A DNA stretch of 44,013 bases, taken from positions 69,510-113,522 of the forward strand of contig JH154722.1 of the NCBI GenBank assembly GCA_000226015.1. The letters are read 5' to 3'. Made by a program: the position numbers and the translations under genes. Positions 1-12,800 of this stretch are shown piece by piece; the stretch's first letter is position 1; each line of letters begins with the position of its first letter. Origin of the DNA: Mnemiopsis leidyi. Taxonomy: Eukaryota > Ctenophora > Tentaculata > Lobata > Bolinopsidae. A model generated the notes under the pieces. The model made no database searches. It saw nothing but the letters and a program-made list of their open reading frames with translations, and was not told the origin of the DNA.

Positions 1-409
1 GAAAATTTTTGATTTCTTTTGAAAATTTTTATCAAAATTTTACAAAATCAAAAGGAAAATTTTCAAGTAAAAGTTCTGATTCAGAAATCTGGTGAAATAC
101 TGAGTTTTCACTGACATAATATAAAAGATTTCAAAAATGACTGCAAATTAAAGACCAAAAATCAAGTTTTTTGACATGAAGTAGGGGGGGGGGGGTTCTG
201 ACTGTGATGATGTCATTATGTTAATTTACCTCTGACATTAAGGGGGGGGGGGGTTTTGTCATGATGATGAATGATGACGGAAGGGGGGGAGGGGGGTAAA
301 AATTACCGAAAATTTGCTGACGTCATATGTGAAGGACCCCTAAGTTCATCTAGAAACCTGTTTAGTCCTTAATTATGACAAAATATCAACTCATGTCGTC
401 ATAACACAG
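1..409 (+). other. Intron of GalNAc-transferase gene with G-tracts
   Basis: No coding exon seen. The first 65 bases are a low-complexity mix of A-runs and T-runs. Two uninterrupted G-runs near 183-195 and 242-253 are each followed by a similar tgatgatg-containing stretch, and a third, broken G-run lies at about 281-297. This looks like a decayed repeat of roughly 60 bp. A TGACGTCA-like site lies near 319-326. The intron ends at the acceptor AG at 408-409. Confidence 0.5.
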
Positions 410-2141
410 GAGTCTTTAAAGAAAGATTGGAAGATGAACAAGTACTTGAGCGACCGAACAGCCCTAAACAGGGACACAGCAGACGGCAGGCATCCTACCT
501 GTAGCGAGAGACTCTTCCTTAAAAACCTTCCTGCTGCCAGTGTAGTTTTAGTGTTCTATAACGAGGCTTTGAGTGTCATTTTGAGAACCGCCTTTACCGT
601 GCTAAAAGAGTAGGTGAACGTAAAGTTTGCAGCAATTTTTAAGGTGCATCTTAAATCTGATCGATCGCACATTATATAAATCTTATCACAAATTTGCTGC
701 CTTCTAAGTAGTTGTTAAACCTTTTTCTCTACAAAAGCCTGCTTGAGTAGATAATCAATCTGATCTTTTTCAGGTCTGCACCTCGTCTGATCCACGAGAT
801 CCTCCTTTATGATGATTGCAGTACTAACGACGAACTAAAAGCTCCCCTTGAACGACACATAGCACCGTACCCCAAGATCAGACTTGTTCGAGCCCCAGAA
901 CGGGGAGGTCTGGTCCGAGCTAGACTTTACTCTTCTCGGGAAGCTAGGGGAGAAGTTCTTCTCTTCTTGGACGCTCACTGTGAGCCGACACCAGGCTGGC
1001 TGGAACCTTTGTTGGAACCCATCGCTAAAGATAGAACTGCAGTCACGATGCCTTCTTTGGATGTTATCAATTGGGAAACCCTAGAATATTCTGGAGCTGA
1101 CACGATTTGGGTTATTGGGGGTGTTAACTGGCTGATGAACATGTTGTGGGCTCCCATTCCAAAGAGAGAAAAAGAGAGGAGGCAGAAGGAGGATCCCTAC
1201 CCCATCACTGCAAATCTACGAACTGCCAGCATGGCAGGAGGCCTTTTCGCCATGAACAGGTAAGTTGACAAAATGATAGCAAACTTTTCTCGGTTTAAGG
1301 ATAAAGCTATGTATTCGATCTGTTTCATATTTTGTTTGCTAAACACGTTTGATTTTACTTCAGGGAATACTTTAAAGAATTGGGTGAATATGACGAGGGA
1401 ATGGGAGTCTGGGGAGGGGAGAACATGGAACTTTCCTTCCGGGTATGGATGTGTGGGGGATCAATGCATTTCGTGCCCTGCTCCAAAGTCGGCCACATCT
1501 TCAGACCTTCTCATCCTTACGACTTTATGGGGAACAACGGAGACGTTGTTTCTAAAAACTATATCAGAACAGCCAGAGTTTGGTTTGACGAGGAGCTCGA
1601 CTTTTTCTTCAAAATAAGACCTCATTTTGCTGACGTAGATGTCGGTGACTTGTCAGAAAGAAAAGCACTAAGAGAAAGGTTGAACTGTAAGAGTTACGCC
1701 TGGTTCATCAAGAACGTTTATCCCGAGCTTCCCCTACAAAGAGACTTGGTGGGAGCAGGAGAGTTTAAAACCGGAGAGGGTCGCTGTATGGACACTCGAG
1801 GTGGGGACCTCAGGCAGGGTGGGGTTCTCTTTTTGGGCTCCTGCAACGAAAGTGGAGGGAGGAACTCAAACTCAAACCGGTTCATGATGCTCACGAAGGA
1901 CAACAAACTGATGGGTCTCAACTTTTGTTGCGACAGTGGATTTTCAGAGGAGTTACAGTTTCACATTTGCCATGATCAAGGTGGGGCCCAGGGTTTCAAA
2001 TATGATCCCGCGACTAAGAAAATCGTTCAGGATTATGGTAAGAGGTGTGTTACTGGGGACGCTAGTAAAGGGAAAGTTGTCATGACAGAATGTAGAGACG
2101 GAGATAAGTCACAGCAGTGGGATTTTGAATATAAGTATTAA
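410..2141 (+). CDS. Polypeptide N-acetylgalactosaminyltransferase (3' part of gene)
   Basis: By family this is a Golgi type II membrane enzyme that starts mucin-type O-glycosylation by moving GalNAc from UDP-GalNAc to Ser/Thr. Three exons are in the window: 410-609, 774-1259 and 1364-2141; the joins keep frame and use gtaggt and gtaagt donors. Exon 1 opens in the N-terminal part of the catalytic domain (R-H-P-x-C, then SVVLVFYNEALS). Exon 2 has the metal-binding DxH motif in FLDAHCEPTPGWLEPLL and the TMAGGLF-type substrate loop. Exon 3 has WGGENMELSFRVW (Gal/GalNAc-T motif) and the LNCKSYAWF segment, then a C-terminal ricin-type lectin domain ending in a QxW motif (SQQWDF). The stop is TAA. 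Cytoplasmic, membrane and stem exons lie left of the window, so the paralogue cannot be named. I see no break in the visible part. Confidence 0.95.
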
Positions 2142-2238
2142 GTATTGGACAAATTTTGTTCGCACCGACTTCAAGACGTGATGAACCGTTTCTAAATTGA
2201 TCTTTTTTGTATGCAGTTGTCTAATGTTATGTGTCTTG

Positions 2239-2244
2239 AATAAA
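2239..2244 (+). promoter_or_regulatory. Polyadenylation signal of GalNAc-transferase gene
   Basis: AATAAA lies about 100 bases after the GalNAc-transferase stop codon and is followed by a T-rich stretch, the expected layout for a 3' end. Confidence 0.7.
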
Positions 2245-2490
2245 CTTCTTTTTTTTCAAAAGCGGTTCAAAAGATGGTCACCAGTCGCAAAATCACAAAT
2301 TTAAGAAAATTGTCTTATTTGACCCCAACATTCAGCAATCTTGAGGGTGTAAAAACTATAAAAACTTGAAGTAAAACTTGGAGTTAGATCAGGTGAGAGG
2401 CGCAGAGCTGAGACTGCAGAGAGTATTGAACTTCTATTCCAGAGGTCTATGTGCTCAGTGCTGCCCGCAACAAACCAGAATATAGCTTAT

Positions 2491-3870
2491 TCAAAGATTC
2501 CACAACGTTAAAATCGATCTTCCTTTTCTTTTATTCAAAAACAAAACTTCTCCTTCATCATTAACCTCCTGTTTGTAGTAAAAAAAGACTGTCCCAATTT
2601 TATATCTGTTAAGGAACAGATTTATGTACCTAAAATATTTATCCCTCCTTTTTGCCAGGTATTCTTCATTCAAGTCTTCCAATCCCTTCATTTGGGGATC
2701 GTGTTTTACCTCGATCTGTCTACACACTGCCACTTTATATCAAGCTGCTTTCATTCGGACAAATATATCCTTTTGTTCCAAGACTTACAATTCAGGATCC
2801 CACCCTCCGATAGAACGGCTGGTTCTGGTCATGAAGACGTTTGTGTTCAAGTCACATTGAACACATGTTGGAAAATTTGGAACTGTCCGATTTGCTTTGT
2901 CACACGTCATGCAGGGAAATAATCCCATTTTTCTTTTCAATCCCCAAAAATACCCAACTTTCATGAATGAAGCAAAGTTAGTTCTATTGACCATTTGTCC
3001 ATCAACCACAGTAGCATCTGTTGTGTCAAGAATATCAATCATTAATCCCAGCTGTGTTGTTGACAAAACCATCATATCATCGTCAATAATTAGGAGAAAA
3101 TATTTAGTCTGATCAAATTATTCTTATATTTCCCACAATCAGACATCAAATGAAAGGCAGAACAATTCTAATAAATCTTCATTACGAGGTGAAACGCTTT
3201 CATTACATCATCAGCACCTAATAAAGAAAATATTAACACCAACTCCTTGAAAAAACTGTAAAAAAATGTAAAAAAGTAAAGAGTAAGACTAAGAAGGCAC
3301 AAAGCAAGGCACTAGGAAAAAATCGGACTCACAAAAGGCCAAAGCACTCGGGTAAGGGGGGTTGTGAGACCCCAACTAGTAGTGATATTTAGTCTGGACC
3401 AAAGAAACTGCTCTGTTTTGTCCCTCCGCGATTCCGTAATTTCTTTTACGCCCACAACATACTTCATCAGAGGAAACCTCGTAATATCCTCTAGTATCTC
3501 TGATGGAAGTTCATTTGGACCGTCATCAAAACATACAATCAGTAGATCGTAGTGGAAACTGTCCCTTATTTACTGAGCCAGTCACAAAACCAAGCGAGGA
3601 CGGCGAGTAGTCTTGACAACCACCGTCACACACTTCCAAGGTTCTTGTCAGCTGACAACTAGCTCAGATGACTGCAGTTCTATCGGTGGAGTTGGTTTGT
3701 TTGTCCTGCACATGTGTCTTCGGAAAATAAGACCAAGTTTTTCAATAAGTTTACGGTCGTTCTGAAAGAAATTCACCTCGGGGACGACAACGCGTGATCG
3801 TCAATTGAAATTCCGAAATGGTCCCCCAAACACGGCCTGCTCTTGAACCGTGACAAAGGGGTCAGGCACT
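2491..3870 (-). pseudogene. Beta-1,4-GalNAc-transferase-like (B4GALNT) pseudogene
   Basis: Read on the minus strand, this resembles the B4GALNT ganglioside-type glycosyltransferases. Recognisable blocks in order: a segment with VNFFQNDRKLIEKLGL; a TVVVKTTRRPR block; YDLLIVCFDDGPNELPSE; a GIAEGQNRAVSLVQTKY block; then FLLIIDDDMM, where DDD is the DxD-type nucleotide-sugar motif; CVQCDLNTNVFMTR; and a C-terminal VAVCRQIEVKHDPQ block. It cannot make an enzyme. In-frame stops are at 3801-3803, 3582-3584, 3570-3572, 2785-2787 and 2740-2742. A frameshift near 3430-3440 separates the DDG and QNRAV blocks, and a mobile element splits it after QTKY. I see no introns, so it may be a retrocopy. More remnants may reach 4140 (an open stretch with GRLVVVFCDPDQEQ). 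Family assignment is from recalled motif pattern; pseudogene status is direct. Confidence 0.8.
3112..3384. mobile_element. ~273-bp non-autonomous element with 12-bp target-site duplication
   Basis: The 12-mer atatttagtctg occurs at 3100-3111 and again at 3385-3396. On the minus strand each copy encodes Q-T-K-Y. Removing the insert and one copy restores the continuous glycosyltransferase reading, so the ancestral site is clear. The insert has no ORF. It holds a GAGGTGAAACGC core between two cattac copies, an A-rich stretch, and a short hairpin (ggggt/acccc) near one end. Length and duplication size fit a SINE-like or other short non-autonomous element; I cannot name a family. Confidence 0.75.
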
Positions 3871-5065
3871 GCTGTTCCAACTTACCCTCAGGTGACCTGG
3901 TAACCAAAAAGTACTGTTTTGTACTTCAAATTTTAAAACAAATCCAATCGTTTTTATGTCATCGCATTTAAGAAGGACTAAACCCGGGGAAATTTGTTGA
4001 TTTCTCCAACACACTTTGCTGAGCGGTGGTGAAGGAGCTTGTGGTCAGGTGTGAGACTGAACGTTTGTTCCTGGTCAGGATCACAAAAAACAACTACCAG
4101 TCTCCCACCCTCCAGTGAATCTACCCATTCACCACCTAGTCCGTATTAGATGTCGATAAAACTCGAAAGCCTGTGGTTGAGCCCTGCTTCTCAATCCATC
4201 GATGAGGTAAGCAATAGTTACTTGGTGATATTTATTGACACGTTTATCTGCGAGATGTTTTATGGAAATTTGAAGAAACCAGAGGCAAAAAATGGTAAAA
4301 GGCGTAATGACCTGCCTCCAAAAAAACATCTTATTCGTGTTGATCGTAATTTCAGAAAATACATTTCATACCTGGAATTGTTCAAGTCTTAAAATAAATT
4401 CTATAACAATCGATGAAAAGTAAAAAGTGAAAGTTTATATATAGTAAGCATTCAATTTCAATTCAAATTGCAATAACTATAATTAAGATTAAATTCAAAT
4501 CTTTTTTAAGATGGCTAGCAGCTTGTACGATGATTGGCAAGACCTTTTAACTTCGAGTTTAATCTATGACAAGAGAACGCTAAAAAAACACGTAAAAGAG
4601 GGTCATGTATAACTGTAAATATAATGGCAGAGAAATTCAACAGAAAGTGAATGAGGACAAAATCTGTGCAAATTGATTTCTTTTAATGTGATTCATTATA
4701 TATGATAAAACACATTGAAAAAGTCTTAAAGCTGGAGTAATAATCATATCGTATTTTAAAATAATGTATATACGATATATTAGAAATAGAAAAAGTCCCA
4801 AACTCCATTGCATTTCTTGTTTAAATGTCTCTAGATGTAGTTATTAATTACTAGCATTACATCAGCTAATTTTTCATGTGTAAAATTACGATAAAAGACG
4901 TTTTTGATGATGTTGAAAAACTTTGAAGGCGCAAATTGGTGATGAGTTACTTACGACTGGTAGTATTGGTAGTACGTCTTGCTTCTTTAAGTGCAAATAA
5001 AACAATTATATATGGTCTATTCGTGAAATGACAAAAACAAAATTATCACCTTTCCGATAAAAAAA
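3871..5065. other. Intergenic, AT-rich; no firm gene
   Basis: The first part (to about 4140) may carry more of the glycosyltransferase remnant. The remainder is AT-rich with no exon-like stretch supported by splice sites or family resemblance. Overlapping short ORFs near 4129-4392 lie on both strands and look like chance. Confidence 0.5.
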
Positions 5066-6122
5066 TCACACCTTCGTCGCTACCGCTCTGCAACTACATT
5101 TTTTGCTCATAGTACGTGACCTCTGACACCTGCCAATGCTATTGGAAAGTTTAGATCGTAAAGTTAGTTTCTGCCTTCCGTCGGTGCCCCTAACAATCTT
5201 TGAACCTAGAAACTTTGTTTTGAGAAAGTCCCTGAAGCTCCTCACTGTCAAAGTGTACACAAAAAAGTTTGCAATTATGTTTAAATACAGGAGAAACCTG
5301 ACAGTTCGACGTATCTCGATTTTGTACTGTACGGACATAAGAACAGTGCTAGTCCTGACTACAAAGTAGGGCATCCAAGATACCAAGTATATTGCAGTTG
5401 TCATGACAACCGTCAAGACTCCCCGCCATCTCAGACACTCGCCACGTTTCTCTGCTGCATGACTTGCAGTTAAAAGAAGCAAAACGGAGGTCGTCAACAG
5501 GGTAACTGAAACGAGGAGCAGGCCCAGTCCGCCAGTAATGCGACAAAACCATTTCCACCACTTTGGTTCCCGAGAATGCAAGCTGTCGTAGTCGCACGTA
5601 TAATCGTAGTAGTCGAAATACACAGAATCGTGCCCTGTGAGGAAGATGTTTGAGAGTTCTTGCGGATTTATCATTCCCAGGATCCAAGTTCCAACACAGA
5701 CCACATAGCTTGTGAGCGGATCTACTTCTCCAAGAAATTGATTTAAGCGGGTAAATCACAACCAGCAGCTTACTTCCAACCAAAAGGCAGGTCAGAGTGC
5801 CCGTCACGACATTGCACACGTACGATACGTGCTCGGATAGGTGACACAGAAAGAGACCGAGAATCCAGTCTCCTGCTTGCAGGGAGACAATCTGGGGCAG
5901 CACTAAAAACAAGGTCTGTATAAGATCATTAACCGCCATGTGTTGAATAACTACGACAATTACGCGGTGAAGTTTTATCGAGTTGAATTTTATCGTGCTG
6001 AGAAGGATTATAGAATCTCCGATGGATGAGGAAAGAAAAATGAGGACCAGGTATGTGGTTAGGATAACTTGCTCATCGCCGTTGTGGATACCGTCAGCAG
6101 AAAAGTTTCCCAAGCGCACCAT
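5066..6122 (-). pseudogene. Rhodopsin-type (class A) GPCR with one frameshift
   Basis: A seven-transmembrane receptor split over two overlapping reading frames. The first frame (from ATG 6122) has an N-terminal N-glycosylation site (NFS), TM1 with the GDSIIL variant of G-N-x-x-V, TM2 with VNDLI (conserved Asp), TM3 after CHLSEHVSYVC, and IYPLKS in loop 2, where the DRY motif is missing. The second frame (from about 5704) continues with TM4 (VGTWILGM, conserved Trp), an acidic tyrosine-rich loop 2 (YFDYYDYTCDYD), TM5, TM6 (YLVSWMPYFV) and TM7 (NIIANFFVY in place of NPxxY), then a basic tail. The switch occurs near 5704-5712, where one base too many breaks TM4. No intron fits there. It is either a recent pseudogene or a sequencing or assembly error, since everything else is intact. 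Ligand unknown; intronless. Confidence 0.75.
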
Positions 6123-9100
6123 GCTGAGTTAGTTTTAAGTTACAGGATGACTCTGAGAAAGTATCCACTATAGACGGATCTTGACAATTGTATTTGTTGA
6201 CTTTGCAGGATCAGGACAAGTTGGAAACAAGAATTGCGCCCGCTTGGTTAGGTCTCAGGCGGACGCTAAATTTCCTTAGCTTGCTGGCGATTGCCGATTT
6301 ATTTGTAAACTTTTCGTTCGTGTTCCGCCAAACGACAATTTCGGCATCCGACGGCTTTTACGTTTTTCATTGTTGGTGGTGTTGGTCAGTTGATCTGCAA
6401 ATGCGGTCCAAGTAGCCACGCGCAATTGTACGTGTTGGACCAAGAAATTTCTGAAGCAAATAACTTAGCGTAGGAGCAAGCTTTCTAGCATCGAAAGCTG
6501 CGTTCACGTGGTTACTATCGTCTTGCGGAGTTTAACGCATACAAGCCTTTGTTACACCAGACACCACCAAATTTACCTACCTACCCACCCCACCCCACCC
6601 CATCCCCGAAATCCGACCACTTTAAACCATCTACTTTACTTTTTTGCCTTTGGCACAAAAGTATCAGAGATGGAAAAAATTAGGATACTCAAATAGGCTT
6701 CCTTAATTTTATGTTAACCTGCATGGCCAGGTCGGCAGGTACTGAATGGACTTTCGTGAAAAATTGACAGCAACGAAATTTAAACGGTTAGGAGGATGCC
6801 GTGTAACAGAAACTGCAGGACTAAAGGCTGTTAAGTTGACGAACAATTATTGTTACCCACATGGGACATTTCTTTAATCTGTGTCTGTAGATGGCACTAA
6901 CCACTATACAATATCTGTTTTTAGTCCCAGCAAACAATGACGCTACTACTTTTACTCAACTGCAGTCAACGCAATTGCAGTTCACACTATGGTAAAAAAT
7001 TTTAATGTACTAGCCTCTGTTATAAAAACAGCTTAGGCTAAAAGTAAAAGGCTAACCAAAGTCTACTACTACTGCTTGAGTACTACACCACATGGGTCGT
7101 AATTTGTGATACAAATCAATGTATGACCATTACACATTGCAGAATAGCCAGGTAGATTTGAGATTACTGAAATTTCCTGCAGACTCTATCATTGTCAGAT
7201 TCCCTGCTCAAAAGAAAATTTTACTTCACCATACAATGCTAACTCATACAATATACAAAGCAGCACTATCACCTATAAGAGTGGTCGGATCACCTTACCA
7301 TTATAGAGAAAGCTATTTTGGTGAGGGGTCACAACTCTATTATATCACGTGAATGTTCCACATTGATCTTACCCCTACTTAGTCACGTGATACAAAAATC
7401 ATTTCTCTATTCTCTGGAAATGAAATGACTGGAACATTTTCATGTAAGAAGTTTCAGTTAAATTTGAGAGGAAACCATGTTATTGTACATGTTCATCACT
7501 TATATATAGTCTTACTCTAAGTCTAATTAGAACTTAAGACCAAGTAGTGAGAAATCATACGTATAGCCACTAGCCAGGAAACAAGTTTGAAGACATGTTG
7601 ATAATGAGCTAACGTGCTAATGTTCCTGAAGGAGAAATTCCTAACGGGAAAAGCTGAAGTCTTTCATCTAATATCGATAGTACTATAGCACCAACCAAAT
7701 ATTGCATAATCATACCAGTTATATCCAGGAAACAAAAGATTATCTCGCAAGTGCACCTGCATTTACAGTTAGTGTTACAGTTTGCGTTTTAATTACTCAT
7801 GCAGAACGACAGAGCTGATCAGAGAAACCAGACCTAACTAGTAGCACCTGCTGGGTAAGTCAGGCTCAGAATTAGAGCTCGTCATGAAAATGTTATATTT
7901 TAGTCATTTAGATGCAACCGGCCGAACCTTGACCTCAGAAAATAAGTTGGACGCAAAGTTCAGAAATATCGCGAACTTGTGTACTGTGAATGTGAGAAAT
8001 GTTTAACTTAAAAATTTTTTACTGAAGTACTGTGTTACTGAAAGAGGATTTCAAATTTTCACTGTGCAATGTGCATTGGCGCTTGATTTTATACTTCTGA
8101 ACTTTAAACTAATCATAATTATCGAGTTCAGAGTGCAGAGCAGACTGAGGTTCCCAGGCAACGACAAGGCTGCTCTGATCTCGATACTGTGCACTCTGAT
8201 CTTGATACCCTGCACTCTGATCTTGATACTCTTCACTCGATTTGACATTGACAATTTACCATTCTGATTTCTGACAATTGTAGATGTTTGACCATTTCCT
8301 GTTTTCATATAAATTACAAATATAAATACACAGTTTCTTTTCAATGTGAAACTAAAGAAGATGCTTACAATTCTTATAGTCCTATTCAAAGAAACTGAAA
8401 GTAAATATAATAATCTACGAACAACCTCAATCTTCCGGATATCAGCTCTCTGTGCTTTATGACACTGGTAAGACGAAAAGCTGGCGTTCAAAGTTCATAA
8501 AATTACAAAGTACTCGAAGTAAACCGATGACGATGGTAATCAGTGCGGTCATCTGTCTATGAAAATGCGACTGAAAGTACAGCCCTACCACAGGTGATAT
8601 CTCTCTTAATTCTCAACCTAGTGATTCGAAAATCACATAATACTAATGACAATTATATCTAGTTATATTTATGACTAACACATACTTGGTATGGCCCAGA
8701 AAAAACACCGTCAAACCCATTCGAAAAAAACAGAACTTAAATATTCATTTGTTTTATTAAGAATATATAAATCTAACAATAAATCATCCTTTCAATTTCG
8801 GATATGTCTTAATCAAGATGGGATACCACTTTATTGATACTATGGCAACACCAAAATATAACCACAAGTCAATCCATGAAGCTGGTATTATTAAAATTCT
8901 GTCCAATAATATATATTTTATTGTTCTATTCAAAGGGTCGCAAACATTAAACGTTTTTTAATATATCATATACGCCCATTCCAGCTTTCTCAGAAACTAA
9001 ATTACGTTCCTCGTATGCGATTAAATCAACAACTAGTGGATCCTCCGTATCTAATGTTATACGTTTGCAAATCATAAATACTAAACATTCATCAGTGCTA

Positions 9101-9828
9101 CCAAAACCAGGAAAATTGAAATCCTAATCTTTGTACCAAAAAACAAAAACCATCGTAACAAACCCATTCAAAAGCTTCCGTCATAACGGTTAAAGTGAAA
9201 AATGTAAAACGCAAATCAATTACTTTGATGATGTCAATGATTAGAATGATGCAGATAGTGTGAATATGTAGTCTTTGCAACAAGTGAAAATTCGTTGTTA
9301 TGTTTATATTGACGCTTCAGAAAATATTGCTCTTTCCATAATGATTACTCAAATTATGTGCATTTTATTAGTGTTAATAGTATCAATAAGATACTCATTG
9401 GAAGCACTCATGATACTTTCAACACTATGATTATACCTATGAGAAGTGCAACAACGATATTTTTTAAAACATCAAAGTAAATTTAGATTTTCCCTTGTTG
9501 CAACAATAACATGATTTTCACATCATAGGTCTTCCTATAAATCAATATAATTTCAAAATAAGCCATCCTTGGCATCTAATCAATTAATTTGACGAAAAAT
9601 GTTTTACTGAAAGCCGTCTTCTTTATGAACTGTAAAGCAAGTTAGGTAATTTAAATCTAATATTTTAGCTCACTTCTATCTTTTCTGTGAGTTTATACAT
9701 CCCAATAATCCGTGTTTCACCACCCTTGCTACAAAACCGACCCGCACAACAAATTAATTAACAAATTACATAGTCATTGGCATTAGTTGCATGGAACCGT
9801 GAGTTAGCAGCTCCAAGCCGATTGAACT
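6123..9828. other. Gene-free interval, no coding exon recognised
   Basis: No ORF here has splice support or family resemblance. It includes a C-rich CCACCCCA tract (about 6582-6606), a three-copy 21-bp tandem repeat near 8171-8236, and AT-rich DNA. Part of 9.4-9.8 kb probably is the 3' UTR of the EF-hand gene, which ends at 9829. A stretch near 7328-7351 resembles one at 10769-10792 and may be a diverged dispersed repeat. Confidence 0.5.
8171..8236. repeat. 21-bp tandem repeat, three copies
   Basis: Three adjacent, slightly diverged copies of a unit like gcactctgatcttgatact. No gene context. Confidence 0.65.
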
Positions 9829-12800
9829 TTAGTAAGCAGGCTTAGCGAGGAACTTGCGATAAGGGATGACACCCTTGAAACCCGTGTCGTAAGTGTTTAT
9901 TACGTGATAGAAATCGTTCTCGTCAACCCTGAAATGGGGGATTAACTATTTTTGTTAAGACCCTTATTTAATATTTAAAATTTCGTTTAGCTTTTCCTTC
10001 CTCCCGCCTCCTACAGCCAACTCTACCTTATTCGAAATAGTAGCTGCCAGGCAAAGGACTATTTTAGCATCTTTAAAAGCATTGAATCCAGACTGAATCG
10101 GTCAGACTAGGTAATATTGGGGCATATAGCAGCACTCCCACGCGAACCTAAGATTGTATATACTATTGTTTGCGATTGTTTGAATAAGGAGACACCTATT
10201 TTGTAAAACTAGGAATGTCTCATTGTACTTAATTTGTGTTTAATTTTGTTTACTGGATTGCACTGACACCCGACGACTCCTCTTAAGTTCTATTTTTGTA
10301 AAATATCGTGACACTCATATCAAGAAAGTTTCCATAAACCTGTTTTTCCATTAGTTCGGACAGCAAATTTATCAGCCAATATTAAATCTTGTCTTTACAG
10401 TTTACCTGTTCATGTCGCGAAATTTACCTCATAAGACCTATTCAACGGTATCTATTATATTACAGAATAGAGCAGCTTGATCCATTTTGAGTCTAAATTG
10501 GCCCATCCCCACTTTTGGCAGGCTAATCAGCCGTCAAAAATTCGATTAGCTAAAAAGAAAACCATAGTTGCAGCTGCTTACATTAATCGGCCAACTCCAA
10601 GTTAGGGTGTCACGAAAAATATTTTTGGCTGTTCTGTTGTCAGAGTAAGGGCAAGACAAATTTTTCGAAAAAGTATTTAATATTGATCTGTCATGCCCTT
10701 GATTGTTCTGAACAACTGTCGGTGATGATTTCTTTGGCAACATTTGTTTTCAGCAGCGATAAAAAGGGTCACTACTCTTTTATATCATGTGATTGAGTTA
10801 CTCGAAATTGATTTAACTTCTCCTTGGTCAGTCGCTGTCAAATATTAGAATAAAATATCTTTCTCTATTTCTTTTCCAAGAAATTCCAATTATTTGCTCG
10901 AAACTGCTCAACCAATGCATTATCATTATTGAAGTCAATGTCCCGATTAAAAGTCACCTTGGAAACAGTGTAACATTGGAATAAATCACCAACACACGGA
11001 CACAATAACAACAAGAACAAAGAGACGGAAATAACCAACAAAACGACAAAGCCCATCACACTATAAACTTACTTGATGTTGAACTGGGAGAGCAGATCTC
11101 TGAATGTTCCAATGTTGATGTGACCATCGCGTCCCGTGTCGTAATGCTGCATCACCCGTCTTAGTGGGGCTGTGTCTGATCCGAACTGAGGGATGTCTGA
11201 TGTAGGGTGGGTGCTAACTAGGAGTCCTAAGAAGTAGTAGCTAGACCTGGTAGCATACCTGAGTTATCAGATATAGCTACTCCTGATACCAGTGGGTCAG
11301 TTAAGTTAAGATGGAAAGCTGCACGATCTTTTTAAAGTTGATTCCAAGTAAAAACTTGTGTTGTTAGCTTTTTAGTTTTATCAGTCATCTGCCTTCAGCG
11401 AGGAAATTAAATTGTTCGACCATGAAATGCATAGATTGAAACGTCATCGATTACAGTATTTAGCAGCCAAGTTTTAGGTCAGTAGGAACGAATACATGAC
11501 ATTAATGATCGAAAGTTAAGGTTGAGAGAGGGCGGCACCTGTGTGGCTGCCACTCAGATATCTTTGAGGATAACCGGGAAAAAGTTAATTGACAAATTGT
11601 CATGGCTAACTTATCGTCGATCTACTACATGTACTGTTTTTACAAGATATCATATTGTATAACATTGTGTATCATATGTTGGCTTTAACACAGTTTTTAA
11701 CCATTGTTAAAAGACAGCATTGGAAACAATGCTACCTCAATATTATTTAGATATTGCCCGAAAATTGCCCGAATAATGTCTGAATATTGCAGCTCAATAT
11801 TGGTGAAAACTTACTTTCCTAAATATCTGTCCTTGTATGGTATTGCTGTTGTTACTCCGCGTGTTAACTGGCCTTCGTGTACCTCCTTTCTGAAATAATA
11901 CATCCTTGTTACTCCCAACCAAGTTGACTGTTAAATAATGCATGCATGATGAATCCTGCTTGACAACATAATTCATTTGCGAATGGCGCGGTTCAGTGGA
12001 GTCGACTGATTTTTTTTGGTGAAATATGACCTCTCTGCACTTTGAAGCGAGAGATAATTTTATTTGCCGCTTTTTGGTAATTTATCCATTGTATCACAAT
12101 TCCGAGTCCATTCATTATAAGAATGGTCCAATGAAGCCCAGTCCGCTGACACTCCTCGCCTAACACGTGAGCTTGAACTGGCCCGATGAGTTGTAAATAC
12201 CCGCCCCAAGTCTTATTTGGTCCGGGAAGTTCCGACGTTTAACATTCACGAAGCTACCGAGTGCTGTTATCGTAGAAATTTAATTAACTTTTTAACAAGT
12301 ATTAAATCTGCTATCAGTTTCAATGCAGTGAAATCGTTTTTTCAGATCTCTTTTATTTGTTTCTACGTCGGTGTTACCAAATATCTATAAGCTTCCCTTC
12401 TAGTGTAAACGTATCTTAAAACCGTCACATTCTGTGGAGTACTTCTGTCCCAATCAGTTAAAAAGAATATCTACCCAGAAGCTAGCCATGAAGTTTAGCA
12501 GCCCCGATATAGCAGTGCACAAACCCATTCCAGAACCGCTGGAAAGTGAGTATCCGGTGAAGGCGTGGGGAGTGGAGAAGTTCGGGGAGAACTTCAAACC
12601 GCTCACCATATACCGGTATCAGGTGGGGGAGTATGATGTGAAGTTCCAGATAAAGTTCTGCGGGATTTGTCACTCCGACGTTCACAATGTTCTCAATGAG
12701 ATGTCTACTAAGTACGGTGAGTCACAGTTTGAACCAAACAACACTGAACCAAACAAGTCACAGTGTGACTGAACCAAACAAGAGTAAACAGTCAGATGGG

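Noticed and set aside
4129..4392. Overlapping ORFs on both strands
   Set aside because: They share the same DNA and show no family pattern; likely chance.
6188..6415. 75-codon ORF with hydrophobic run next to the first GPCR
   Set aside because: Hydrophobic stretch (LNFLSLLAIADLFVNF) recalls a TM2, but there is no matching neighbour TM or splice support.
11197..11199. Acceptor AG at 11197-11198 for the penultimate EF-hand exon
   Set aside because: It breaks reading phase with the upstream exons; the AG at 11214-11215 with the added 53-nt exon keeps a full frame of 2001 nt.
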